Of a stretch of DNA of 64,000 nucleotides, positions 1 through 10,036 are shown piece after piece. The stretch is from Corallium rubrum (lineage: Eukaryota; Cnidaria; Anthozoa; Scleralcyonacea; Coralliidae): assembly GCA_964035015.1 (NCBI GenBank), contig OZ036007.1:499957-563956 (forward strand). Reading direction: 5' to 3'. The position numbers and the translations under genes were made by a program. Under the pieces are notes generated by a model. The model saw only the letters and a program-made list of their open reading frames with translations. It did not search any database and was not told the DNA's origin. How positions within the stretch are numbered: the first letter of the stretch is position 1; every line of letters begins with the position of its first letter.

Positions 1-81
1 ATTGACTACTTGAATCACTTATACATGCATGGTTATAATTTTGTATACAAAAATTGTTAATTATTTATAGTAATAGTTACT

Positions 82-1380
82 TTAAATGTTCATTAGTTCG
101 GGATTTGTCCATTCTTTATTTCTACAGCAAAATATGTAGAACGTTGATCGTATGGCAATAGATATAATTTTCCTGATACAATATTGATGGTGTTGATTAT
201 TCAGTCCTAACTCATTTAGCATTTTTTCGAATGTATGACATTCTTTGTCAAACACCCCTAGCGAACTGACAGAAAGATTTATAAATTTAACAGATGTAAA
301 GTTTTGATCCAGTTCTCTAATTAGTTTTTTATATTTAGCTTTCTTGCGGTTAACATTGTTTGTGAGGTTTGATTCAAAGCCTACGGTAAGTTCAACAACG
401 TAGAGGTGTTTGTCTGAAGTGGAGACAAGTAAATCAGGACGATATTCATCTCCCGTAATAATCGAGGGGCTTTCAAATCCAGGAAGATCAACATGTAATT
501 TGCATTCGTTTAAACTTTGAAAAGTTTTTGCAAGAAAGTTTAGTATGCAATCGTGTCTCCAAGTAAATCGTTCCAAGTAATGTTGGCAACCGGCAACAAC
601 GTGTAGAAGTGATTCAGGGTGTAAGCAGAACGAACAATCAGAACTTGATGAAATTCCCCATTTACTGAGGTTCTTTCTGGTAGGAAGGGTATTATTTATA
701 TAGCGAATTGTAAAGTTGAAAATGTTCTTTGGTAGCTTTGATTGCGATACCGACCAGATTGCGTTAAGTTGTGATAGGGCGAATTTAGAAACATTTTCGA
801 AAAAGGAACCTTGACATTTCAAACGGTTCCTAAGTTTATTTTCTTGTTGAGAATGAAAAGTTTTTAAAACTTCTTTAGTTGAGTTGTAGCTATCGTATTG
901 AATGTTAGTATGATTATTAGTTGACTTCCACAGTTCGTTTATTGAATCGTTTGGAGATGTTTTTAAGGCATTGCGTAGAACTGTTTGACACTGAATGAAT
1001 TTGACTGATGCAGGGAGGATATTTAGACCAAACTTCTTACGGGTTAGAAAAACGTTACTTAGTGTTCCAGATATAGGTACTTCCAGCCATTTTCGGATGT
1101 ACTTGTTCACTGAAGAATCGATATTTTCGACTACCCAAGTTTTAGATATCGTAGCAACAGTAAAATGCCAGGATAGTTTCGACAAAACATAACGACTGTA
1201 AAGTAAAATTTTGTTTTTTGGGTGAAGAGGTTTAAGATCTATTTCGGACATTAGTTCATCAATGAGGGAAATCAGTTTAGATTTATGTTTTTCATTAGTC
1301 ATGTTAAAGTCGAAGTGTCGTCCCAAATACTCAAATGATTCTCCAGTCTTAATCGTTGGTATGAGATCCTTGTTGATCAA
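82..1380 (-). pseudogene. LINE ORF, C-terminal restriction-like endonuclease part
   Basis: 432 residues continuing the reverse transcriptase ORF in a different frame. After the thumb it shows a Cys-His knuckle (CSFCLHPESLLHVVAGC, about residue 250) and then the restriction-like endonuclease core with RPDLLV...YVVELTVGFE and a downstream Lys-rich helix (KKAKYKKL). This is the PD-(D/E)XK-type arrangement of R2/NeSL LINEs. The endonuclease motifs look intact. The ORF overlaps the upstream one by four bases, which reflects a frame break rather than a real second gene. Confidence 0.8.
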
Positions 1381-3281
1381 AAGCTTCGGCAGGTACTGGG
1401 CAGATTTTGATAAAACTTTTTGATGCCAAATGTGCTACATTTATCAACTCTAACAACCATGTTGGACCATTGACACCAGATAGAGAATCGATTAAGGAGA
1501 TGTTGATTTTCCGACTCTTGACCAGTAATAACCGCAGCATCATCGGCAAACTGAAACCAGTGGATTGGATTAAGAAGTTGGAGGGAGTAACCGAACTGAC
1601 GGTACTTTTCAGCTTTGATATGTTGAATATATGTGTTGAAACACATATTAAATAGTAGAGGACTAAGAGAGTCACCTTGTAATACACCACGGTCAACAGG
1701 TATAAAATGGGTACGGAACTCAGACGTAATTACGGAAGTTTTAAAATCAGTGTATAAGCTTTTTATTAAATTATTCATGTGATTAGGGATGTGATGATAG
1801 CCAAGGACAGATTGGATTAAGTTGTGATGAACTTCTCCAAAAGCGTTTTTGAGGTCAAGTAGTGTGATGACAAGTGAACGTTGTTTTATCCGAGCTTTGT
1901 TTATTATATTAGCCATTTGCGCAGTATGTTCCATAGTACCAGACAGATTTGGGGTGAAGCCTTTTTGTATGTTATGTTCTATAAAGTTATTGGCGGTGAG
2001 AAAGGAGTACATTGCGTTACGCAGACATGATGTAAATACTTTAAGCGGTATAGATTCGAGTGTGATCGGTCGGAAATTTGAGGGGATACTCGTGTTGCCT
2101 TTCTTATGAATAAGTATAGTGCAAGCTGTTTTCCATTCACTTGGGATAGATCCTGAAAGCCAGACAGCGCGTATTAGTTCAGTTAAATAAGTTCTTAGGT
2201 AAGGACATCGCTTAAAGCATATGACTGATATTTGATCGAGAGGACAAGGAGAACCAGATGCTTTCATTTTACGGATAACAGCAGTAACTTGTTGGTATGA
2301 AGGCGGGTCAAGGTCAAATTCCACTTGCGGATCAGATAACCTAGGAATCCAGCTTGGAATATGAAACAGTTTGCCAGGGTGAACTGCAGCTAAAGTTTTA
2401 GTAAAATAAACCGCACATTCTGTCATGCTGAAGGATGGGAACACAGTATCTTCCTTATTTAAAACATTTTTAACATAACCCCAAAAATTTCTTTCTATGT
2501 ATTTGTCGTGATTAAACGAGTTGTCTCGGTTGGAGTCTGTCTGAATGTCACCATGGTTACGAAGCTTATTGCGCAGAATACGAGACACATATTTTATTTC
2601 GGCTACCTCCGAATTTATGGACTTTAGATTGCTTAAAGCCTTCTTTAGATCCTTTATAGAATGATCTTTATACTTTGCTACGAGTTTCTCGTCGGGGGCC
2701 GTCTCAACATTTCCAAAATGATCAACAAAGTAATTATATATAGTATCATTTAAATGTCTTATACTTGAATTGAAATCTTGCGATATGATTGGTCCATTAA
2801 AGGGGATTGCAAATTTAAAATAATCGTTGGCCGTTTCCCATTCAAAGTCCTTCTTCGGAAGATTTATGCCTTTCTTTAGATCAGGAGTAATTTCTTCACT
2901 GTCCAAAGTTGACTGTGTAGTAGATGGGTGGTCGTCCGTTATGATATTCTCAGGGTTATCTGCAATTTGCTCCTCAAGATCTTCGCACAACTCGTTGTTT
3001 AGCCCATGTAAGACTTGACAGCTACGCTGGTGCATTTTCAAACCCCGATTGCCTTTACAAACCTTGCCGCAGCAACATTTAATTACAGTTCGTTGTGTAA
3101 TAGGTATGTTAGGGTTACTGAAAGCAGGCACTTCTCTTTCTGTGTTTCCAGAGCGACTTTGATCATGATTAATACGCTGTTTACACCGCCATGAGTGTCG
3201 CCCAAGCGTTACAAAATCTTGGCCACAGAATGAACACACGACGCAAATGAGCAACATAGCAATAAAACTTGAGTGAATCAT
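1377..3281 (-). pseudogene. LINE ORF, zinc-finger and reverse transcriptase part
   Basis: 634 residues. Two Cys/His fingers lie near the N-terminus (CSFCGQ...HSWRC and CCCGKVC...HQRSC), as in the nucleic-acid-binding N-termini of R2-like ORFs. The reverse transcriptase follows in the second half: the FRPITLESIPLKVF block, LLDLKNAFGEV, GVLQGDSLSPLLFN, and FADD in place of the usual YADD active site. The frame ends (RSF-stop) just after the thumb begins. The protein continues in another frame at 1380, so one base has been lost or gained in the A-run near 1415-1420. The start at 3281 is the first Met and true translation may begin elsewhere. Confidence 0.83.
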
Positions 3282-3394
3282 GATTAGAAACTTCTGTGTT
3301 CAATTTTAAACAAATATAGATGTGATTCAAGTAAGAAACCAGCGATAAAACTGTGGACATGTACAGAACGCGTTTGAACGCTCTGCTCGATGCC

Positions 3395-3395
<1 letters not shown>

Positions 3396-3474
<79 letters not shown>

Positions 3475-3613
3475 TAATAATAATGATGATAATGATAATA
3501 ACAATAACAATGACAATGACAATGACAATAACAATAACAATAACAATGACAATGACAATGGCAATGGCAATGGCAATGGCAATGGCAATGGCAATGGCAA
3601 TGGCAATGGCAAT

Positions 3614-3666
<53 letters not shown>

Positions 3667-4042
3667 TGGCAATGGCAATGGCAATGGCAATGGCAATGGC
3701 AATGGCAATGGCAATGGCAATGGCAATGGCAATGGCATTGGCAATGGCAATGGCAATGGCAATGGCAATGGCAATGGCAATGGCAATGACAATAACAATA
3801 ACAATAATAATAATAATAATAATATTATTAATATTAATATTAATATTAATATTAATATTAATGATAATGATAATGATAATGATAATGATAATGATAATGA
3901 TAATGATAATGATAATGATAATGATAATGATAATGATAATGATAATGATAATGATAATGATAATGATAATGATAATGATAATGATAATGATAATGATAAT
4001 GATAATGATAATTTTAATAATATTGATAATGATAATATTAAC

Positions 4043-4086
<44 letters not shown>

Positions 4087-4260
4087 TAATAATATTAATA
4101 ACAATATAATAATGTAATATGACAACGATAACGATAACACTAACGATAACGATAACAATAGCGATAACGATGACAACCATGACGAAGACAAAGAACAATC
4201 GATAACGACAACGATAACAAGAATGATAATGATAATATTATTAATAATAATAGTAATGAA
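3396..4260. repeat. Compound microsatellite (AAT, GGCAAT, GATAAT families)
   Basis: Blocks in order: (AAT)n to about 3485; interrupted AATGAC/AATAAC; (GGCAAT)n from about 3555 with an inner (GGCAAC)n block near 3613-3665, back to (GGCAAT)n to about 3786; (AAT)n; (ATTAAT)n; (GATAAT)n about 3863-4012; more (AAT)n; then a degenerate (GATAAC)n tail to about 4260. Long open frames here encode only homopolymeric protein and are not genes. Confidence 0.97.
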
Positions 4261-4550
4261 TAATTAATGCCATATTGTGCAAGTATTATTGGTTGGACAA
4301 AAGAAGAACTTTAGAACATGGATCAGAAAACGAGAAAACTGCTTACAATTTAACGCGCTTTACACCCACAAGCAAATGTAGAAAGGTTGTTCTGGAGAAG
4401 ATCGTATAAGGTGGACAAGAGATGTTTAGTAACTGAGAGCTGCATGACAATTGAGATCGACAATTTGTATGGATATATTAAAACTAGTAGCGAAAGGCCG
4501 CTCAAAGCGGCTTGTCACGTGACATTCTAACAAAATAAAGATGAAGGCTT

Positions 4551-5321
4551 AGATAAGGCACCGTTCCATGGTCAATTCTTCAACAGAATACCCAACAGTA
4601 TGTATGGATATACTGAAGTAGTAGAAATCAGACGCTCAAAGCGCTCTAACCAAAAAAAAAATTTAACAAAAAAAGATAATGAAGGTTTAGGTACCATATG
4701 GAAGAAAAAAATCAAAGATATTTGGATAAACCCATCCATGGTCAGCTCTTCAAGAATACTGAAAGGGTAGGAGTTCTTACTATCTCGGGAGTGTCTCAAA
4801 AAAGAAAAGTTAAAAAATATACAGAAGGATTAATTATGGCAGCACAAGATCATGCTTTTAAAAACAAACAGCATAAAGTCTCAGATTGATAAGCAAAACA
4901 TATCTGCCCTGTGCATAGGAGGGGAGAGAGGGGAGTCGATAAGTTAGATTGTAACAGAATGTAAAATGCTGGTTTAGAAGCAATACGGTTTTGGTGACAT
5001 GATAATTTTGCACAAATAATTTCTTGGCAGTTCTGCGAGAGGTACAACTTTGAAAATGAAGCAAAATGGTCTAATCATGAATCACAACCAGTGCTTTAGT
5101 CGAACTTAATAAAATTGTATGGGATTTCAAGATTAAGAGTGACCACCATGTTCAGCAGAACAAACCTGATATTTTTGTGCTGAACAAAGAAGGGAAAACA
5201 TGCCTAATTTTAGATGTTGTTTGCCTTTTGACACCAAAGCAAACACCAAAGAAACAGAGAAAATTGAAGGATATCAGGATTTGAAACACGAGATTACATG
5301 GATTGGCGAAGCGCAAATGTG
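4551..5321 (+). pseudogene. Decayed RLE-LINE C-terminal fragment
   Basis: Broken reading frames recall the C-terminal third of RLE-type LINE proteins. Visible pieces are LDKPIHGQLF and EGLIMAAQDHA (4700-4880), a Cys-containing stretch with several stops (4885-5100), then IVWDFKIKSDHH, KPDIFVLNKEGKTC and, after a frame change, KIEGYQDLKHEI (5111-5320). A shorter duplicate of the first block (HGQFF) lies near 4570. Opposite strand to the element at 1-3281 and clearly older. Confidence 0.65.
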
Positions 5322-5490
5322 AGAGTCATACTCGTGAATTATTTTACCGAAAACCAAGAATATTTTAAATATGTTCCTTTATTATTCAGCTAAATAAACG
5401 GAATCAGACAGCAAATCTTCCCATCCTGGACATGTTAAACGTGCTATTTCGTTTAGCCAGGCACTTCGCCTTCGAAGTATTGGTAGTACT

Positions 5491-5590
5491 GTATAATAAA
5501 CGGGCAGGAGTGTTTTATCAGATATAAAGACACGAGGCGAAGCCGAGTGTTTTTATATCTGATAAAACACGAACTGCGAGTTTATTATAC
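5491..5590. repeat. Short palindromic hairpin element
   Basis: About 100 bases forming one hairpin. GTATAATAAAC plus GTGTTTTATCAGATATAAA on the left is matched in reverse complement by TTTATATCTGATAAAACAC and GTTTATTATAC on the right, with a GC-rich loop (GGCGAAGCC). Foldback MITE-like; no coding capacity. Confidence 0.8.
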
Positions 5591-6050
5591 GGCTTCAAAA
5601 ACGAACCACGTGGTAAGTTGATTGGGGGAGTTAGTTTGAAAAATAACCTTGTCTAAGCCGAGAAAATCAAAGCTAAAGTTTATGCAAATCAGGAGAAATT
5701 AAATCTTTATCACATATAAAGATACGATACGGTCATGATTTTCTTTTGTGTTTTCCTCATGAATTATTAATGAGTTTTTGAAGCAATGATAAAGATTTTG
5801 ATAAGGGAGCTGAAGATATGAACCCTTCATGAAAATTCATCGATTCGCAAATTCAACATGCTAAACATAAATCTCGAGACGATTTTATTAAAACCTAAGA
5901 AGAAAAATAGAAAGAAAACCAGAACTATTAACTTGGTGTTGAATTTCCCAAGTCCTCTTCCAAGTTTTCATTAATTCTTCAGGAACTTCAACCCATTTTA
6001 TCTATTAGGGTTATTATTACGATTAGTTCCTTAGGCTAATGTAAGAGTAA
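5591..6050. other. Intergenic, no gene seen
   Basis: AT-rich sequence with short broken frames only. I see no recognisable coding, RNA or repeat signal apart from its position between two hairpin elements. Confidence 0.6.
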
Positions 6051-6215
6051 TATAAAGGACTTATTAACCGAGTGCGAGGTCTGTACGGGAAAGTATTTTC
6101 CTGATGTTTTGGTACAGACCGAGCGACGAAGGAGCGAGGTTTGTGCGATAAAACCGAGGGCAAATACCTTCCCGTACAGACCGAGCAAACGAGGTTAATA
6201 AGGAATTTATTATAT
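6051..6215. repeat. Imperfect hairpin element
   Basis: Inverted arms TTATTAACCGAG...GGTCTGTACGGGAA and TTCCCGTACAGACC...GGTTAATAA, with a repeated GACCGAGCGA/GACCGAGCAA motif in the middle. Foldback non-autonomous element; no coding capacity. Confidence 0.75.
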
Positions 6216-7027
6216 GGCTATTGGTTCATTTTATTTTTACGTTTCGAGCGTTGTTTTCGTCTTTGTAGTATGCTGTTTACCTTAACTTACTACCTGTTAA
6301 CTTTTCGTGTCGCTTCTTGGCCTTCTTGTTTACACCAGTTCGGGTTTTATTTGTCGTGTTTTCGGATAAACAGCTTTAATTCAGAGCTTTAGAAAATCAA
6401 AAATTTTCTGGCGGAGCATGCTCCTGGACCCCCTAGGAATTTCTGGTGACTTTGGCGCTCGCATACAGTACACGACGCTCAATCGGACCATTGGTAGCCA
6501 TGGCCTTGTGTAATAAGAAATACGTGAGCAACACTATAACCTCTTTCCGTAAACGTTTTAATAATCATAAAAGTAGCATATCTTAATTTGGTTAAGGACA
6601 AAGTAATAGTTCTTGTGAACATCTTTACGCCCGTTCTCATAGTGCTGGCCACGAGGGACTTTCTGATGTTTGTGTTACTATTATTGGTACAATGGATATC
6701 AATAACCCTACCGAACGCAAATTTAGGATTCCAGACTTATAAACTAAATACTTATACTATGGGACTCAATGCACGCGAGTCCTTTTAACCCTTCCACTTC
6801 TAGAGTTCTCCACTTGACGAGTAAAATCGTCTGGTCGGCGTTAAACGGGGTAAAATAATAAAAGACGACTTTGATCGACTTTGGTGGTAAAAGAGTTAAT
6901 TATTGTTTTTAATTTATGTATTTTTTCTTACAGCAAAAGATAGAGCAAAGACTTACGCTGAAGTTCATGACTATATTTCTCTATTGACTACGGTTTAATG
7001 GATACTAAATTATTTTACACAACTTAC
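6216..7027. other. Probable intron/intergenic, no exon identified
   Basis: Lies downstream (leftward) of the signal-peptide exon at 7028-7132. The missing 3' exon or exons could be here or further left. No reading frame with an acceptor, a cysteine pattern and a stop could be supported. A plus-strand TTTTTTCTTACAG acceptor-like site near 6923-6935 is isolated. Confidence 0.4.
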
Positions 7028-7132
7028 CTTTGACTTATCATAGCTTTTAAGAAAACGGTCGTCGTAAGCTCTTGCAGAAACCAAAGACGTACAGACAATA
7101 AGTGTCAAAGCAATGAGAACCAAAAACTTCAT
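7028..7132 (-). CDS. Signal-peptide exon of a small secreted protein (partial gene)
   Basis: Coding exon of 35 residues, too short for a long-ORF search. The start ATG (7132) follows a good acceptor (TTTCCATTAACAG, exon from 7135). It begins MKFLVLIALTLIVC and ends the hydrophobic core at TSLVSARA, a classical signal peptide with a likely cut after VSA. The exon ends at AAG followed by GTAAGTTG (7027 leftward), phase 0. A matching 5' untranslated exon with donor and TATA box lies at about 9045-9116. The mature protein is not visible, so its function (peptide, toxin, matrix protein) cannot be stated. Confidence 0.6.
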
Positions 7133-7135
7133 TTT

Positions 7136-7682
7136 CTGTTAATGGAAAATAAAAAGACAACATTATTAAAAAACGTACTCATAAAATACACATACAAAAA
7201 AAAGCACATGCACCTGAACACACATGTACATACCCACGCGCACGGGCAAGTACAATCTTATAAACGTAGACACATCCACACACAAGCATGTATGTGCGTG
7301 CGTTAGTTTGTACATATGTGCGTATGTGTCTAAGGACAATGACTATCCCCCAACTCCTACACCATGCACTAACCAAAGAGTGACCGGGAGCGTGATTTTT
7401 CGGTTCTCCTACTAAACAGCTACGAGAACTCTATACACTGCTATACTGCCTATATATTCCTACTCAACTCCAAGACTTTCAAATGCGTTGGACTACCTAA
7501 AACACACCACAAGTTTTGTAAGCACTCACTTTATTTCTCGTCTGACATATAGTGTGTTAATAGCGATTAGTACTTCTCTTCCAACAATTAACTTATTTCC
7601 ATCAACTCCCAATCCCAAATCCCTGCTGATAAGATCACCATAGAAGGTCGAAACGCGTCCAGGGTTGTGACCCAAGATCCTG
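7136..7682. other. Intron of the secreted-protein gene with CA-rich stretch
   Basis: Between the signal-peptide exon and the pentanucleotide array. 7180-7330 is a degenerate ACAC/GTGT-rich stretch. No coding or RNA signal. Confidence 0.5.
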
Positions 7683-8234
7683 ATCGTACTATACCATACC
7701 ATACTATACTATACTATACCATACCATACCATACCATACCATACCATACCATACCATACCATACCATACCATACCATACCATACCATACCAAACCAAACC
7801 AAACCAAACCAAACCAAACCAAACCAAACCACACCACACCACACCACACCACACCACACCACACCACACCACACCACACCACACCACACCACACCACACC
7901 ACACCACACCACACCACACCACACCACACCACACCACACCACACCACACCACACCACACCACACCACACCACACCACACCACACCACACCACACCACACC
8001 ACACCACACCACACCACACCACACCACACCACACCACACCACACCACACCACACCACACCACACCACACCACACCACACCACACCACACCACACCACACC
8101 ACACCACACCACACCACACCACACCACACCACACCACACTACACTACACTACACTACACTACACTACACTATACTATACTATACTATACTATACTATACT
8201 ATACTATACTATACTATACTATACTATACTATAC
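7683..8234. repeat. Block-structured pentanucleotide array (ATACT/ATACC/AAACC/ACACC)
   Basis: About 550 bases of 5-bp units in homogeneous blocks: a few ATACC/ATACT, then (ATACC)n, (AAACC)n from about 7791, a long (ACACC)n from about 7830 to 8135, (ACACT)n, and (ATACT)n to 8234. Period 5 is coprime with 3, so all frames stay open; the apparent 142-190-residue proteins are artefacts. Confidence 0.98.
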
Positions 8235-8895
8235 GGTAGACTTGCCATCGCCTATCAATTGTCGCTGTCTTTGCAACAGTGAAAGCTCGTTCTTTGAAAT
8301 GTTGAAATAATACGTTTATAATTCCGCCGTGTAATTTTCATTCCATGCACTGTGTAATTTCTATCCGTTATTTATTACTTTGGTACTGCGAAATTTCAAA
8401 TCATTGCTATTAAATATTTTATTTATCTCAGGGTGGTTAAAGAAGCAAGAACGAAGCTATTTGACGCTTTAATGTTCGAATGAATTATTATCGGATTGTA
8501 GTTGGTTTTCAATCAGAATACAGTCTAAGGAAGTATGTTCCCAAGACCTTAAGTTTCCTGTACCGCAGTAACGAAAAATTTTTATAATGTCAAGTAAAGA
8601 ATGAAAACAAAAATATATCAAATTGGGCCTATATTTTTGTAAACACATGCAAGTTCAAAATACGATACGCTAGACATGACACAACTCTTTTTCAACTCAA
8701 AATTTGATATGTAAAACTAAAAAATATTCTATTTTCTCCGTAAAACTACAATATGTGACTGCAATCACAGCAGCTAAACAAGACCATTTTTAGAAACCAC
8801 TCAAGAACCATCCATATAATGCCTACCTGTATTAACGGCTTCTCTCTTTTAGCTCTGATGTTGCATTCTCTCCTTCTATAATACAGTTCTAAATG

Positions 8896-8897
<2 letters not shown>
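8235..8897. other. Intronic/unannotated AT-rich sequence
   Basis: No gene seen. A minus-strand donor-like site (ACAG followed by GTAGGC) near 8826 might mark a small untranslated exon, but nothing else supports it. Confidence 0.4.
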
Positions 8898-8945
<48 letters not shown>

Positions 8946-8952
8946 TTATATT

Positions 8953-8999
<47 letters not shown>
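8898..8999. repeat. (AT)n microsatellite
   Basis: Two long AT tracts separated by a short ATTATTATATTTATAT interruption. Confidence 0.98.
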
Positions 9000-9000
<1 letters not shown>

Positions 9001-9044
9001 GAATTCATGTATGTATACGATGCAGATACAAATATCAAACTTAC

Positions 9045-9116
9045 CAGCAATTTGGTATAGTCTCTTTCGTGTCTTCTTTACAAATAAGGTTCAATCCAGT
9101 TAGTGACTCTTTTTAT
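9045..9116 (-). promoter_or_regulatory. TATA promoter and 5' untranslated exon
   Basis: On the minus strand a TATAAAAA box (9116-9109) is followed about 25-30 bases later by a likely start site and a short exon that ends at CTG followed by GTAAGTTTG (exon end 9045). The next downstream acceptor is the one in front of the signal-peptide ATG at 7132. Together they form a sensible 5' end: promoter, non-coding exon 1, intron of about 1.9 kb, coding exon 2. This linkage is inference from splice-site quality and order. Confidence 0.5.
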
Positions 9117-9233
9117 AGCTTCGTACAAAACAAACAAGCGTTGATTGTTTGGTGGGAAACTGCACTTTGATTTTTTCTTATTTCTAGATTATTCTAGAAT
9201 AGCTAATTTTTCCTTTTTTTTAAGTAACATATG

Positions 9234-9270
9234 CTCTGATGAAGTCCTGAGTCAACAGGCCGAAAGCTTA
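9234..9270 (+). repeat. Hammerhead-like CTGATGA...CGAAA motif
   Basis: Contains CTGATGAAG, a short stem-loop (CCTG/CAGG) and CCGAAAGC. One of several such motifs in the window. The pattern recalls the hammerhead core associated with Penelope-like elements, but one extra A follows CTGATGA and no canonical cleavage site is evident. Confidence 0.45.
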
Positions 9271-9294
9271 GCAAACAAATAAAATATATGCATA

Positions 9295-9475
9295 AAATCC
9301 AAAGTGCCGTAAATAAGAATTTTGAATGACACTAGTATGCACTATTGTTAATGGCTAGATAAAAGTGGCATTTTTCGTTGGGAAAATAGCAAGTTGAGCA
9401 AACAAATCTACGCACTTAGTGATAAGCCGTTGGTTGTCTACTTCAGTCTGAATACAGCAAATCGAACATGACAAC
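9295..9475. repeat. Diverged duplicate of 15952-16135
   Basis: About 180 bases matching 15952-16135 in the same orientation. Shared blocks include AAAGTGC, TTGAATGACAC, a conserved middle, and GTTGTCTACTTCA near the end. It sits just upstream of the minus-strand promoter at 9116, so the second copy may mark a duplicated gene 5' region. Confidence 0.75.
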
Positions 9476-9741
9476 TGCCCGAACGAGAACATCTCAAGCT
9501 AATTTTGCTTGTATTCTTTATAACCAATTTAACCGAAATTAATTTATCAGCAATTTTTGCCCGAATCACCGACTGTAGCTACAACAAATGCCAGATGGCA
9601 ATGTTAAAAGAATTGCAATTAGTTGAAATTCGAGCAAAAACTAATGTTTGTGATTCCTAAATTTGCTAGTGGTTGCAAAACCAAGTAGCATTAAGCTTTC
9701 AATTGTGAGAGACCAAAATCTGCTAAATAATAATTACAACG

Positions 9742-9913
9742 CTTCTATATAGAGGATATTACACGGTGGTGCGAAGATATGGATTTTATCTTCGAGTGGT
9801 GAAAACAATATTTTACGAATGAGCGTAGCAAATTAGTAAAATATCGTTTTTATCACGAGAAGATAAAATTCATATCTTCAAGCCAGCGTGTAATTTTCTT
9901 TTTATTATATAGA
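9742..9913. repeat. Imperfect hairpin element
   Basis: TCTATATAGAGGATATTACAC and CGAAGATATGGATTTTATCT on the left pair with AGATAAAATTCATATCTTC and a TATTATATAGA end on the right. Foldback MITE-like, no coding capacity. Confidence 0.75.
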
Positions 9914-10036
9914 TTCAATGCAAAAAGAGGTAAAATTATTACTGACGTCATCGATTTCTTCACTAGTGAGGATATGGAAAATACGACACTGCATATTTTC
10001 TAATAAAACACTGAGTCTCGCATGTATATAATAAAA

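Larger units (their letters stand above)
1..3281 (-). mobile_element. RLE-type non-LTR retrotransposon (R2/NeSL-like), frame-broken
   Basis: Minus-strand LINE. Reading leftward it has N-terminal Cys/His fingers, a reverse transcriptase and a C-terminal Cys-His plus restriction-like endonuclease region, the layout of R2/NeSL/CRE-clade elements, which cut specific sites. The coding region is split into two overlapping frames near 1377-1430. The 5' side lies next to the AAT microsatellite that starts at 3396. The 3' end must lie in or beyond bases 1-81, which are AT-rich and hold no gene. Clade assignment within the RLE group is inference. Confidence 0.82.

Noticed and set aside
3181-4198. Long frames (240-340 residues) across the AAT/GGCAAT region
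   Set aside because: They are microsatellite translation products (poly-Asn-Asp-Gly, poly-Ile, poly-Leu-Ser) with no unique domain.
7667-8239. 190- and 142-residue frames on both strands
   Set aside because: The 5-bp repeat is open in every frame; the protein is a pure five-residue repeat.
9234-9270. A certain hammerhead ribozyme
   Set aside because: The core has an extra base after CTGATGA and stem III/cleavage site are not clear, so it is kept only as hammerhead-like.
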